Shown piece after piece: positions 53,801-62,127 of a DNA stretch of 64,000 nucleotides. How positions within the stretch are numbered: the first letter of the stretch is position 1; the number at the start of each line of letters is the position of its first letter. The notes beneath the pieces are model-generated. The model worked only from the letters and a program-made list of their open reading frames with translations, was not told the origin of the DNA and ran no database searches. This stretch comes from RGIG8748 sp045646525 (GTDB taxonomy: Bacteria > Bacillota > Clostridia > UMGS1810), in NCBI GenBank assembly GCA_045646525.1, contig JAZRKX010000032.1:36971-100970 (forward strand), written 5' to 3'. The translations under genes were made by a program, and so were the position numbers.

Positions 53801-54394
53801 ATAGAAAACAGCGATGATGTCTACGAGTTTTATAAATCTGTAAAGCTTGCAGTACCGCGTTTTTACAGCGGTACAGAGACTTTGTCGGCAGCAGAAATAG
53901 GCACGGCAACACATCTTGTTATGGAAAAACTGGATTTTTCGTCTGCAGACACGGCAGAGGATATTTGTGCGCAGATAGATTCATTGGTTTATCAAAGATT
54001 TCTTACAGAGCGTCAGGCAAAAGCTGTAAATGTGCATAATATTGTGCGTATTCTTCAAACCGATATCGGCAGAAAGATGAAGGCAAGTTCAAATCTCAAA
54101 CGGGAATACAGCTTTAAGTATCTTATAGATGCACGTGAATTTTCGCAAGATGTCAGAGCGGACGAAAAGATTGTAATTCAGGGTATGATAGATGTGTTCT
54201 TTGAGGACGCAAACGGAGATATCATAATCGCAGATTACAAGACAGATAAAACAAATGGGAAAATAAGCGAAATAAAAAAGCGTTATGCTCCCCAGCTCAA
54301 ATACTACAAAATTGCTCTCGAAAGAGCTTTGGGCAAAAAAATAAGCGGAAGCTATCTGCTTCTGCTTGATTGCGGGCAAGCGGTTGAATGTTAA
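50828..54394 (+). CDS. addA: ATP-dependent helicase/nuclease subunit A
   Basis: 1188 residues, GGAAGAGC before ATG, inside the end of addB. UvrD-type helicase motifs are all visible: AAAGSGKTAVM, VVTFTNAAASEMK, YVDEYQDCN, GDMKQSIYGFRG, TIHKSKGLEFPVVF and VALTRPREKL. The C-terminal nuclease has IQGMIDVFFE and IADYKTDK. It is the motor and one of the two nucleases of the AddAB complex. Length is close to the family norm of 1200. Confidence 0.97.
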   Translation: MWTPAQEIAINAECAANLVSAAAGSGKTAVMVERIVSRVLKGKTDIDKLLVVTFTNAAASEMKSRLMNSIMDNLDTTDEPDRLNKQLMLINNADICTIDSFCLNILRNNFYKLDLDPGFKIADNAEIELIKSDVLKEVFEKHYASDDEGFLKLIDCYTAKKDDELFELVLKIFEFTNSMPLGTDELYTMLRKFKDTAWQDYFVCKAQDIFDKAIEYYDTAIEESSLTPEFDKIRNLLLDEKNNYVLAKKMVTWDDICSILKTFEFGTLRFPTGTSDEDKLPIKLPRDAAKAYKKELEKIFSAPLRNIEEDMNIAYASLEKLVEITMEFASEFAEAKANSALIDFTDVEHMALHLLQDESGKQSELAKQLMKKYEEIYVDEYQDCNAVQEKLFSLISRENTGKPNMFMVGDMKQSIYGFRGSQPDLFKAKADAYPSYTEGNPYNKIVLNKNFRSRETIIQAVNHIFSQVMSDRCGDVKYSEEEFLYYNKDSYENVNPDTKCVDVVLIETESVHEYASVTDSVEDIKKVEAEAIYVTNKIKEMMSSQKPYMIYDKPQKKYRPLRYSDICVLLRSGKDKARSFDRILSGAQIPVYCESGDDYFGSPEISFIIAFLKIIDNPYDDVSLLSVMRHPVFSFTEDDFVSIRLAKTKGYFYNSVKSYLAQNSNELCGKLNDFLSITKNFYERSKFLSTDKLIWEIIRDTDYMSYLTFLPNSELKKANVKALMSKAYDFEKTSYKGVFNFIRYIDSLGKNNKDVESARLLTDDEDVVRIMTIHKSKGLEFPVVFLCDASKQFNENDITRSKVLMHKDGGFGVDYYDLYHRYHYELPQKKMLKDVIRRELVSEEMRVLYVALTRPREKLFIVGSERNLHSKLQKISEKIMCEDFCFSGETALDVKSYMDWILMSVIRDKSTSVYDKGFGYKTRVDSNGIFRISILNKDNMVLNINDEKAQRDFSALSSVDNNEVSEILDFVYPYSSLREIPSNMSVTELKRIENSDDVYEFYKSVKLAVPRFYSGTETLSAAEIGTATHLVMEKLDFSSADTAEDICAQIDSLVYQRFLTERQAKAVNVHNIVRILQTDIGRKMKASSNLKREYSFKYLIDAREFSQDVRADEKIVIQGMIDVFFEDANGDIIIADYKTDKTNGKISEIKKRYAPQLKYYKIALERALGKKISGSYLLLLDCGQAVEC

Positions 54395-54423
54395 AAAAGA
54401 CGGTGAAAAGCACCGTCTTTTTT
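54393..54423. terminator. bidirectional terminator between addA and the HAD gene
   Basis: A stem of AAAAAAGACGGTG with its complement and a 4-nt loop. It covers the last bases of both convergent genes. Confidence 0.92.
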
Positions 54424-55060
54424 AAATTAAATCTTTAAAGTCATATATGTATTTGTCGCATATAAGTTCCATGTTGTCCTTGTCTTTTGCACTGTACTCA
54501 TCATAAATGCCTATTACATAAAAACCGCCTGATTTGGCGCCCTTTGCCGCCATCAGCAAATCCTCGCAAACTATACATTCCGATGGCATTACATCCATAA
54601 GAGATGCGCATTTTAAGTAAATATCAGGGAATTCTTTCGGCCTTTTAACCTCCGAAAGAGTAACAATATTATCAACATACTCTAAAATCCCGTTGGATTT
54701 AAGCGCAGTTTCTATAAGACTTAATTCCGTAGCGCTGGCAATGGATATTTTTATGCCGTTATCTTTTAAATAAGACAAATATTCCTTGGCGCCCCGCTTC
54801 AAATCCACCTTTCTGTAGGCTTCATCTGCCATTTCCACCCATTCTGATATAAGCTCCTCTGGAGTGTCGGTAAGCGAAAACCGTTCTATTGTGTACACGG
54901 CTGTTTCGTAGGAGCCAAGATGTGCTATTGCATGCATATAATCATCGGGCACATCTATACCTCTTCGGGCGAGAAAATCCACATCTATTTTGTTCCAGAT
55001 ACCCATAGAGTCGGCAAGTGTACCGTCAAGATCAAAAATAACGCCTTTGTACCATGGCAT
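54422..55060 (-). CDS. HAD-family phosphatase (beta-phosphoglucomutase-like)
   Basis: 212 residues from ATG 55060, with GAGGTGA upstream; the frame is open for 20 more codons but those have no ribosome site. Motif I VIFDLDGTLADS has both Asp, SIASATELS is motif II, the Lys in VKRPKEFPD is motif III and VCEDLLMAAKGAKSGG is motif IV. The helical cap between residues 15 and 80 matches the phosphoglucomutase-like subgroup. The substrate cannot be named. It is a single gene between addA and lon. Confidence 0.88.
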   Translation of the reverse strand: MPWYKGVIFDLDGTLADSMGIWNKIDVDFLARRGIDVPDDYMHAIAHLGSYETAVYTIERFSLTDTPEELISEWVEMADEAYRKVDLKRGAKEYLSYLKDNGIKISIASATELSLIETALKSNGILEYVDNIVTLSEVKRPKEFPDIYLKCASLMDVMPSECIVCEDLLMAAKGAKSGGFYVIGIYDEYSAKDKDNMELICDKYIYDFKDLI

Positions 55061-55146
55061 AAAATCACCTCGCCAAACACTATAACACAAAAATCTGAAA
55101 AAAGTCAATAAAAAGCACATAAAATCAATTTTACAGTATTTATCTA

Positions 55147-55175
55147 TTGAAAAACTTTAATTTATTTAGTATAAT
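55147..55175 (+). promoter_or_regulatory. sigma-A promoter of lon
   Basis: TTGAAA (55147-55152), a 17-nt spacer and TATAAT (55170-55175). This places the transcript start near 55182 and rules out earlier in-frame start codons. I see no CIRCE or CtsR repeat. Confidence 0.82.
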
Positions 55176-55218
55176 ATATATAATTATTTTAATTTGGGAA
55201 TTTATGAGGTTATATAAA

Positions 55219-57546
55219 ATGTGTAATACAGAAGAAAAGAACAATTTAAAAATATACCCTGTGCTTGCTTTGCGCGGTCTTCCTATTTTTCCGGGGTCGG
55301 TAGTGCATTTTGATGTAGGCAGGGATATATCTATAGATGCCGTGGAAAAAGCCATGAAATCGGGTAAGGAAATACTTGTAATCGCACAGATAGACCCCGA
55401 TGTGGAATCTCCGCAGGCGGAAGATTTATACAGAGTAGGAACACTTTGCGCTATAAAACAGGTTTTGCGTATTTCTGAGGGTAACTTAAGGATACTTATT
55501 GAGGGTAAGTGCAGGGCAGAGGTGATTGAATTTACTGACTTTGCGCCAAGTATCATATGCAGCGCTGTTTTGGAAAGTGCAGAAGAAATAATTGATGACT
55601 GCGTACTTGCAGAGGCTTATGTGCGTGAACTTAAGAGGATATCTGCAGAGTACTTTTCACTTGTTGGTAAGCTTCCTGACGAGATGAATATATCATTTGC
55701 AAGGGAAAAGGAACCAAATGCCTTTTCGGATTCACTTTCTTCATCCATTATGCTCGATGTTGAGCAAAAGCAACAGCTTCTTGAAGAAAGGGATGTATTA
55801 AAGAGACTTGCACTTCTTCTAAGTATGATGCATCATGAGATTGCAGTACTCAAAGTGGAAAAGGATATATCAAGTAAGGTTAAACACAAAATAGACGACA
55901 ATCAAAAGGATTTTTATCTTCGCGAACAACTCAAGGTAATACGCGAGGAATTGGGCGATACATCAGATGACGAATGTGATTTTTACTTTGCAGAGGCGGA
56001 AAAAACCAAGTTCCCCGATGAAGTAGCCGAAAAGTTCAGAAAAGAACTGGACAGACTTTCAAAAATGCAGACATCTTCTCCTGAAGCCACGGTTATACGC
56101 AACTATCTTGATTTGCTTTTGGAAATTCCGTGGGATAAAAAGAGTACGGAGATAGAAGATATGGCTGTTTCGAAAAAAATCCTTGAAGACAGCCATCACG
56201 GTCTCGAAAAAGTCAAGGAGCGTATTATAGAATTTTTGGCAGTAAGAAAGCTCTCAAAAGGCAAAAAGTCACCTGTAATTTGCCTTGTAGGACCTCCCGG
56301 AGTAGGAAAAACAAGTATAGCCAAGGCGGTAAGCAAGGCTATTGGCAGAGAGTATGTACGTATGTCCTTGGGCGGTGTGCATGACGAAGCGGAAATCCGA
56401 GGACACAGACGCACATATATAGGCTCTATGCCGGGAAGAATTGTAAATGCCGTCAAGCAGGCAGGTACGCTCAATCCGCTTATACTTCTTGATGAAATAG
56501 ACAAGGTAGGACAGGATTACAGGGGTAATGTAAGCGCAGCACTCCTTGAAGTGCTTGATACTGAACAGAATTTTGCATTTCGCGACCACTATCTTGAGTG
56601 CGATTTAGACCTTAGCGATGTACTGTTCTTTACAACGGCAAACTCTTTGGAAAACATAGACAGACCGCTTCTTGACAGAATGGAAATCATCGAGATAAAC
56701 GGTTATACCGATGCAGAAAAACTCATGATTGCCAAAAAATTTATAATTCCAAAGCAATTCGAGGAAAACGGTCTCAAAAAGTCTCAGCTTAAATTTACCG
56801 ACGAAGCCGTTTCGGATATCATAAGATATTATACCAAGGAATCGGGTGTGCGTGAACTTGAAAGAAAGATTGCATCGGTTATGAGAAAGGCCGCAAGTGA
56901 GATTGTAACAGGCGGCAGGAAAAGCATAACAGCATCTTCCAAAACTCTGCAAAAGCTTTTAGGCAGACGAATATATGAAGATTTGGGTATAATAAATAAA
57001 GATGAGGTCGGAGTGGTTACAGGACTTGCCTGGACACAGTTTGGCGGTGACACTTTATCCATAGAGGTAAATGTAATGGATGGAAACGGTGATTTTGAAC
57101 TCACGGGACAGCTTGGCGATGTCATGAAAGAATCTGCCAAGGCTGCCATAACATACATCCGTTCCAACGCCGAGAGACTTGGTATATCTGGTGATTTCCA
57201 CGAAAAGAAAGACCTCCATGTGCATATACCGGAGGGCGCAGTTCCAAAGGACGGACCAAGCGCAGGTATTACCATGGCTACTGCTATGATATCTGCACTT
57301 TCGGGAAAAAAGGTAAGTAAAGCTGTTGCCATGACGGGTGAAATCACAATAACAGGAAGAATTCTTCCTATAGGCGGACTAAAAGAAAAGTCACTTGCGG
57401 CATATCGAAACGGCATAAAGACAATTTTGATACCCAAGGAAAATCTGCCCGACACTCTTGATTTGCCCGAAGAAATCAGAAAGGATATTAACTTTGTGGT
57501 TGCAGACAGCATGGATACGGTCCTTGCTACTGCACTGATAGGTTAA
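55219..57546 (+). CDS. lon: ATP-dependent protease La
   Basis: 775 residues from ATG 55219, with GAGGTT 8 nt upstream. The N-terminal Lon substrate domain starts IYPVLALRGLPIFPG, the AAA+ module has Walker A GPPGVGKTS near residue 358 and Walker B LILLDEIDKV, and the protease domain has Ser681 in KDGPSAGIT and Lys at about 722 in GGLKEKSLAA. Lon degrades misfolded and regulatory proteins. It is the first gene of a housekeeping run (lon, ysxC, pcrA, yerC), and the lon-ysxC order is also that of Bacillus. Confidence 0.97.
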   Translation: MCNTEEKNNLKIYPVLALRGLPIFPGSVVHFDVGRDISIDAVEKAMKSGKEILVIAQIDPDVESPQAEDLYRVGTLCAIKQVLRISEGNLRILIEGKCRAEVIEFTDFAPSIICSAVLESAEEIIDDCVLAEAYVRELKRISAEYFSLVGKLPDEMNISFAREKEPNAFSDSLSSSIMLDVEQKQQLLEERDVLKRLALLLSMMHHEIAVLKVEKDISSKVKHKIDDNQKDFYLREQLKVIREELGDTSDDECDFYFAEAEKTKFPDEVAEKFRKELDRLSKMQTSSPEATVIRNYLDLLLEIPWDKKSTEIEDMAVSKKILEDSHHGLEKVKERIIEFLAVRKLSKGKKSPVICLVGPPGVGKTSIAKAVSKAIGREYVRMSLGGVHDEAEIRGHRRTYIGSMPGRIVNAVKQAGTLNPLILLDEIDKVGQDYRGNVSAALLEVLDTEQNFAFRDHYLECDLDLSDVLFFTTANSLENIDRPLLDRMEIIEINGYTDAEKLMIAKKFIIPKQFEENGLKKSQLKFTDEAVSDIIRYYTKESGVRELERKIASVMRKAASEIVTGGRKSITASSKTLQKLLGRRIYEDLGIINKDEVGVVTGLAWTQFGGDTLSIEVNVMDGNGDFELTGQLGDVMKESAKAAITYIRSNAERLGISGDFHEKKDLHVHIPEGAVPKDGPSAGITMATAMISALSGKKVSKAVAMTGEITITGRILPIGGLKEKSLAAYRNGIKTILIPKENLPDTLDLPEEIRKDINFVVADSMDTVLATALIG

Positions 57547-57555
57547 GCTAGTTTT

Positions 57556-58152
57556 ATGAATATACACAATGCTTCTTTAACAATATCAGCAGTAAATCCA
57601 AAACAATACCCAAATAATGGCGTCCCTGAGGTTGCATTTGCAGGGCGCTCAAACGTGGGTAAATCGTCATTTATAAACAAGGTTTTAAACAGAAAATCTC
57701 TTGCACGGACAAGCTCAAAACCCGGCAAGACAGCTACGATTAATTTTTATAACATAGACAACTGTATAAATTTTGTAGACCTGCCCGGTTACGGATTTGC
57801 CAGAGTTTCCAAAGAGGAAAAGAAAAAATGGGCAGCCATGATAGAAACATATCTTAATACCCGTGAAACACTTTCTCAGGTGATTCTTATTGTAGACAGC
57901 CGTCATGCACCCACCGAGGATGATAAAGTCATGCTTAATTTCGTACGGGCAGTATGTGACAGAGCAGTAATTGTAGCATCAAAAACAGATAAGCTCAAAA
58001 AATCCGAGATTGATGCATCATTAAGGAGGATAATAACCGACCTTAAACTTGCGGGCGATGATATTATTATACCTTTCTCTGCCATTAACGGTGAGGGTGC
58101 AGATATGTTTTGGGATTATATAACACACATAGTTCTGGATTGCGAGGAGTAA
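57556..58152 (+). CDS. ysxC: ribosome biogenesis GTPase YsxC/EngB
   Basis: 198 residues. It begins 9 nt after lon and no clear ribosome site is seen, so translation may be coupled. GTPase motifs: GRSNVGKSSFIN, the DLPGYGFARV switch with conserved Gly-Tyr, and SKTDKLKKSE. YsxC takes part in late assembly of the 50S subunit. Length and motif order match the family. Confidence 0.96.
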   Translation: MNIHNASLTISAVNPKQYPNNGVPEVAFAGRSNVGKSSFINKVLNRKSLARTSSKPGKTATINFYNIDNCINFVDLPGYGFARVSKEEKKKWAAMIETYLNTRETLSQVILIVDSRHAPTEDDKVMLNFVRAVCDRAVIVASKTDKLKKSEIDASLRRIITDLKLAGDDIIIPFSAINGEGADMFWDYITHIVLDCEE

Positions 58153-58156
58153 CACA

Positions 58157-60406
58157 ATGAACATTTTAGACGGACTAAATGACAGACAAAGAGAAGCAGT
58201 TCTCACTACCGAGGGACCGCTGTTGGTACTTGCAGGAGCAGGAAGCGGAAAGACAACCGTTCTTACAAAAAGAATTGCGCACATAGTCGGAACGGGGCTT
58301 GCAAAGCCATGGCAGATACTTGCGATTACATTTACAAACAAGGCTGCAAGCGAGATGCTTTTGCGTATAACATCACTTGTATCCGACGGCACCTCGGATA
58401 TGTGGATTAAAACTTTTCACAGCGCATGTCTGCGTATACTTCGCTACGATATAGAAAAGCTCGGAAGTAAATACACAAGAGAGTTTAATGTATATGATAC
58501 AAATGACCAGAAACGTCTTGTAAAAGATATTTTAAAAAGTCTTAACATGAGTGAGGATATGTATCCCGTGAGGATGCTTATATCCCGCATTTCCGATATG
58601 AAAACCAAGGGAATTTCACCCGAGGAATTCGAAAACAGCGTATCAGACTTTAAACAAAAGGGTATTGCCCGCATATATGCCGCATACCAGAAAAGTCTTA
58701 TGGATAATAATTCTTTGGATTTTGATGATTTGCTATCAAAAACAGTAGAGCTTTTTACAAAGTGTCCCGATGTTCTGGAATACTATCAGAACAAATTCAA
58801 ATACATACTTGTAGACGAGTATCAGGATACAAACCACATACAGTACAGACTTGTTGCTATGCTTGCGTCCAAATACCGCAATCTTTGTGTTGTGGGCGAT
58901 GATGACCAGAGCATATACAAATTCCGCGGTGCAGATATAACAAACATACTGGATTTCGAAAAGCAGTTCAAGGAAACAAAAACAATAAAGCTTGAGCAGA
59001 ACTACCGTTCCACTCAAACCATACTTGATGCTGCAAATAATGTTATAAAAAACAATAAGGACAGAAAGGCTAAGAGCCTTTGGACAAGTGCGGGAAAAGG
59101 CGATAAAATAACTCTTTGCGTTCTTGATGACCAGATAGCCGAGGCATCCTACATAAATGCCTGTATAGAAAAGATGGTTTCTGCGGGCAAATACAAATAC
59201 AACGATTTTGCAATACTCTACCGCACCAACGCACAGACAAGAGCATTCGAAGAAAATCTTACCTGCCCATACAGAATACTTGCAGGACTGAGATTCTATG
59301 ACAGAAAAGAAATAAAGGATATACTTTCTTATTTAAGAGTAATATACAATCCTACAGACGATATAAATCTTACAAGAATTATAAATGTACCAAAAAGAGG
59401 AATAGGCGATGCTACCATTGCAAAAGTAAATGCCTTATCTTCGAGCCTTGGAAAGAGCATGTACGAAATTCTCATAAATCCTGAGTATAGCGATGCTCTC
59501 GGCAGAGCATCCGCGAAAATAGGCGAATTTTCCAAAATAATAATTGAGCTTATGGAACTTAAAAATAAGATTCCCGTAACAGCTCTTATTGATGAAATGC
59601 TTAAAAAGACAGGGTATGCCGAGTCCCTTCTTGCAGAAGACCCCAAGGAAGCACGCTCAAGGATAGAAAACATAGAGGAATTCCGCTCAAAAGCACTTGA
59701 ATATCAGAACGCGGTAGAAAACCCTACGTTTGAAGGCTTTTTGGATAATATTTCGTTGGTTTCGGATGTAGATAATCTTGACGGAAATGAAGATGCCGTA
59801 GTTCTTATGACACTTCATTCGGCAAAGGGTCTGGAGTTCCCTGTAGTATTTATGTGCGGTATGGAAAAGGGGCTGTTCCCGAGTGCCATGTCCGAGGCGG
59901 AAGAAGGCGGTATGGAAGAGGAAAGGCGCCTGTGTTATGTTGGAATTACCCGTGCGAAAGAAAAACTGTTTATGACTGCTGCCAGATATCGTACACTCTA
60001 CGGACAGACCGCTCCGCAGCTTCTGTCTCCGTTTGCAGAGGAAGTGCCCGATGAACTTATGGAAGATGCAGGTCAAAAGCGTAATTTCATAGCACGCAAT
60101 TACGATAATTCTTATGGCAGTACATACAGAAGCTATGAAAGAAAAGTTGAAAGCTTCTCAGGGTTCGGCACACCGAAACAATCTATATCTGCCATCAAAG
60201 ATAAATACAGCATGGTATCGGCTTCCTCGCTTGTGAATAAGGAATTTAATTTCAAAAAAGGCGATAGCGTAAAGCATAAAAAATTCGGAACAGGTATGAT
60301 AGTTTCCATTGAGCCCTCAAACGGCGATTACATGGTGGAAATCCTGTTTAACAATATCGGCACCAAAAAGCTTTTGGCATCTATTGCCAAATTGGAAAAA
60401 CTATGA
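58157..60406 (+). CDS. pcrA: ATP-dependent DNA helicase PcrA/UvrD
   Basis: 749 residues, GAGGAG ribosome site. The superfamily 1A helicase motifs are complete: LNDRQREAVLTTEG, AGAGSGKTTVL, ILAITFTNKAASEM, VDEYQDTNHIQ, VGDDDQSIYKFRGA, LMTLHSAKGLEFPVVF and YVGITRAKEKL. The C-terminal Tudor-like tail ends in KGDSVKHKKFGTGMIV. PcrA unwinds DNA in repair and plasmid replication and moves along stalled RNA polymerase. The gene yerC follows 24 nt later. Confidence 0.97.
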   Translation: MNILDGLNDRQREAVLTTEGPLLVLAGAGSGKTTVLTKRIAHIVGTGLAKPWQILAITFTNKAASEMLLRITSLVSDGTSDMWIKTFHSACLRILRYDIEKLGSKYTREFNVYDTNDQKRLVKDILKSLNMSEDMYPVRMLISRISDMKTKGISPEEFENSVSDFKQKGIARIYAAYQKSLMDNNSLDFDDLLSKTVELFTKCPDVLEYYQNKFKYILVDEYQDTNHIQYRLVAMLASKYRNLCVVGDDDQSIYKFRGADITNILDFEKQFKETKTIKLEQNYRSTQTILDAANNVIKNNKDRKAKSLWTSAGKGDKITLCVLDDQIAEASYINACIEKMVSAGKYKYNDFAILYRTNAQTRAFEENLTCPYRILAGLRFYDRKEIKDILSYLRVIYNPTDDINLTRIINVPKRGIGDATIAKVNALSSSLGKSMYEILINPEYSDALGRASAKIGEFSKIIIELMELKNKIPVTALIDEMLKKTGYAESLLAEDPKEARSRIENIEEFRSKALEYQNAVENPTFEGFLDNISLVSDVDNLDGNEDAVVLMTLHSAKGLEFPVVFMCGMEKGLFPSAMSEAEEGGMEEERRLCYVGITRAKEKLFMTAARYRTLYGQTAPQLLSPFAEEVPDELMEDAGQKRNFIARNYDNSYGSTYRSYERKVESFSGFGTPKQSISAIKDKYSMVSASSLVNKEFNFKKGDSVKHKKFGTGMIVSIEPSNGDYMVEILFNNIGTKKLLASIAKLEKL

Positions 60407-60430
60407 TATATGTAAAGGCGGTGTTCATTT

Positions 60431-60724
60431 ATGATAAAAAAGTTTGATGACAAAAACATACATAGACTCGCTGAGGCATTTTCGTGTATACAAAATCCCG
60501 AGGAATGTCTTAATTTCCTGGCGGATTTATGTACCGTTTCCGAAGTTAAGGCTATGGCGCAAAGGCTTGAGGTAGCCGCTATGCTGAAAGATGGCAATGT
60601 GTATAGCGATATTGTATCCAAAACAGGTGCAAGCACCGCTACAATAAGCAGAGTAAACAATGCGCTTACTTACGGTGAGGACGGATACCGCACAGTTCTT
60701 GAAAGACTTAGTGAGGATAAATAG
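60431..60724 (+). CDS. yerC: YerC/YecD TrpR-like DNA-binding protein
   Basis: 97 residues, AAGGCGG ribosome site. The helix-turn-helix is in the central part (EVKAMAQRLEVAAML and TGASTATISRVNNAL), the pattern of the TrpR/YerC/YecD family. These proteins look like TrpR but are not known to bind tryptophan. It is next to pcrA, as in Bacillus, which supports the call. Confidence 0.93.
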   Translation: MIKKFDDKNIHRLAEAFSCIQNPEECLNFLADLCTVSEVKAMAQRLEVAAMLKDGNVYSDIVSKTGASTATISRVNNALTYGEDGYRTVLERLSEDK

Positions 60725-60735
60725 AGGATAATTAT

Positions 60736-61476
60736 ATGTATAACGAAACTCCTTACAATGATTTCGCATATGTCTACGATGCACTTACCGATGATGTTGA
60801 GTATGACAAGCGCTCCTCGTATATAGACGAGATTATAAAAAAGCATTTTTCGGGCAGGGCAGAACTTCTGTGTGACCTTGGATGCGGTACGGGAAGTATT
60901 TGTAAGCTACTGGATAAAAAAGGTTACGATTGTATAGGTATAGACAGTTCGGAGCCGATGCTTAATGTTGCTTTTCAAAAGGCTCCGAATATACTTTTTC
61001 TGAATCAGAACATTTGCGATTTTGAACTTTATGGAACTGTGGATGTGTTTTTGAGCACACTTGATACCATAAATTATGTTACCCAGTCCGAAGATGTGTA
61101 TAAGATATTTAAGCTTGTAAACAATTATCTTAATCCCGGCGGAATTTTTATATTCGATGTGAATACACTTCATAAGTTTGAAAATATACTCGGCAATAAC
61201 ACCTATGTTTTCGAAAAGGATAACATCTTCTATTCGTGGGAAAATTTTTACGATGACAATATGCTCGATTTCTATTTAAATTTCTTTGTAGAAGAAAAGA
61301 GCGGAAGCTACAGCCGTTTTACAGAGCACCATACTCAGAAATATCACAGCAGAGAGTTTTTAACAAAGTGCGCAGAGGATAATTCTCTCTCGCTTGAAGC
61401 GGTATACGGCGATATGATTTTTGATTCGCCCTCTACTGAGGAAGAAAGAATGTTTTTTGTATTTAAAAAACAATAA
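60736..61476 (+). CDS. class I SAM-dependent methyltransferase
   Basis: 246 residues, with GAGGAT before ATG. Motif I is LCDLGCGTGSICKLL near residue 38, motif II follows at IGIDSSEPML, and the fourth-strand region is DVFLSTLDTINYV. The C-terminal part is the beta-rich substrate domain of the YqeM-like branch. Substrate unknown. It sits between yerC and rdgB with short gaps, so it is likely in the same operon. Confidence 0.85.
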   Translation: MYNETPYNDFAYVYDALTDDVEYDKRSSYIDEIIKKHFSGRAELLCDLGCGTGSICKLLDKKGYDCIGIDSSEPMLNVAFQKAPNILFLNQNICDFELYGTVDVFLSTLDTINYVTQSEDVYKIFKLVNNYLNPGGIFIFDVNTLHKFENILGNNTYVFEKDNIFYSWENFYDDNMLDFYLNFFVEEKSGSYSRFTEHHTQKYHSREFLTKCAEDNSLSLEAVYGDMIFDSPSTEEERMFFVFKKQ

Positions 61477-61501
61477 TACAACAGTTGAAAGGACAAGTTT
61501 T

Positions 61502-62083
61502 ATGGACATAATTGTTGCTACCAATAATCAAGGAAAGGTAAAGGAAATAAAAAACATCCTTTATCCCCACAATGTTATGAGTCAGATGGAGATTGGCGTA
61601 GATATTGACGTGGAAGAAACAGGCGATACCTTTGTGGAAAATGCCTTTCTCAAAGCACGCGCCCTGAAACCATATACTAACTGTGCCATAATCGCCGATG
61701 ACAGCGGCCTTATGGTAGATTACCTAAACGGAGACCCGGGAGTATATACTGCCCGTTACGCGGGTGAGAACACTACCCCTATGCAGGGAATAGAAAAGCT
61801 TCTTAAAAATCTTGACGGTGTTCCGTACGACGGGAGAGGCGCAAGGTTTGTAAGTGTTATTGCCCTTATACTGCCCGACGGAAGCGAATACAGTTTCGAG
61901 GGTGAATGTTTCGGATATATAACCAATATTCTAAAGGGCGAAAACGGTTTTGGTTTTGACCCCGTTTTCTATTATCCGCCTCTTGACAAAACCTTTGCAG
62001 AACTTACAGATGAAGAAAAGAATTCCGTGAGCCACAGAAGTGCCGCCATTGCAAAGCTTTCTGAATTTCTGGAAACATTATAA
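61502..62083 (+). CDS. rdgB: XTP/dITP diphosphatase (RdgB/HAM1)
   Basis: 193 residues from ATG 61502, with AAGGAC upstream; longer starts would overlap the methyltransferase gene. The family signature begins VATNNQGKVKEIKNIL, and the active site has ADDSGLMVDYLNGDPGVYTARYAG and FGFDPVFYYP, then the SHRSAA tail. It removes deaminated purine nucleotides from the pool. Its terminator is directly followed by a group II intron. Confidence 0.96.
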   Translation: MDIIVATNNQGKVKEIKNILYPHNVMSQMEIGVDIDVEETGDTFVENAFLKARALKPYTNCAIIADDSGLMVDYLNGDPGVYTARYAGENTTPMQGIEKLLKNLDGVPYDGRGARFVSVIALILPDGSEYSFEGECFGYITNILKGENGFGFDPVFYYPPLDKTFAELTDEEKNSVSHRSAAIAKLSEFLETL

Positions 62084-62093
62084 ATTACATAAC

Positions 62094-62121
62094 AAAACCC
62101 GTTGCGTCTGCAACGGGTTTT
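62094..62121 (+). terminator. terminator of rdgB, target of the group II intron
   Basis: A perfect 12-bp stem (62094-62105 with 62110-62121) around the loop GTCT, ending in a short T-run. The intron begins 6 nt later. Confidence 0.92.
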
Positions 62122-62127
62122 GGACTA

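Noticed and set aside
56829..57512. Minus-strand frame of 227 codons within lon
   Set aside because: Antisense shadow of the conserved Lon protease domain; Ser/Pro-rich without motifs.
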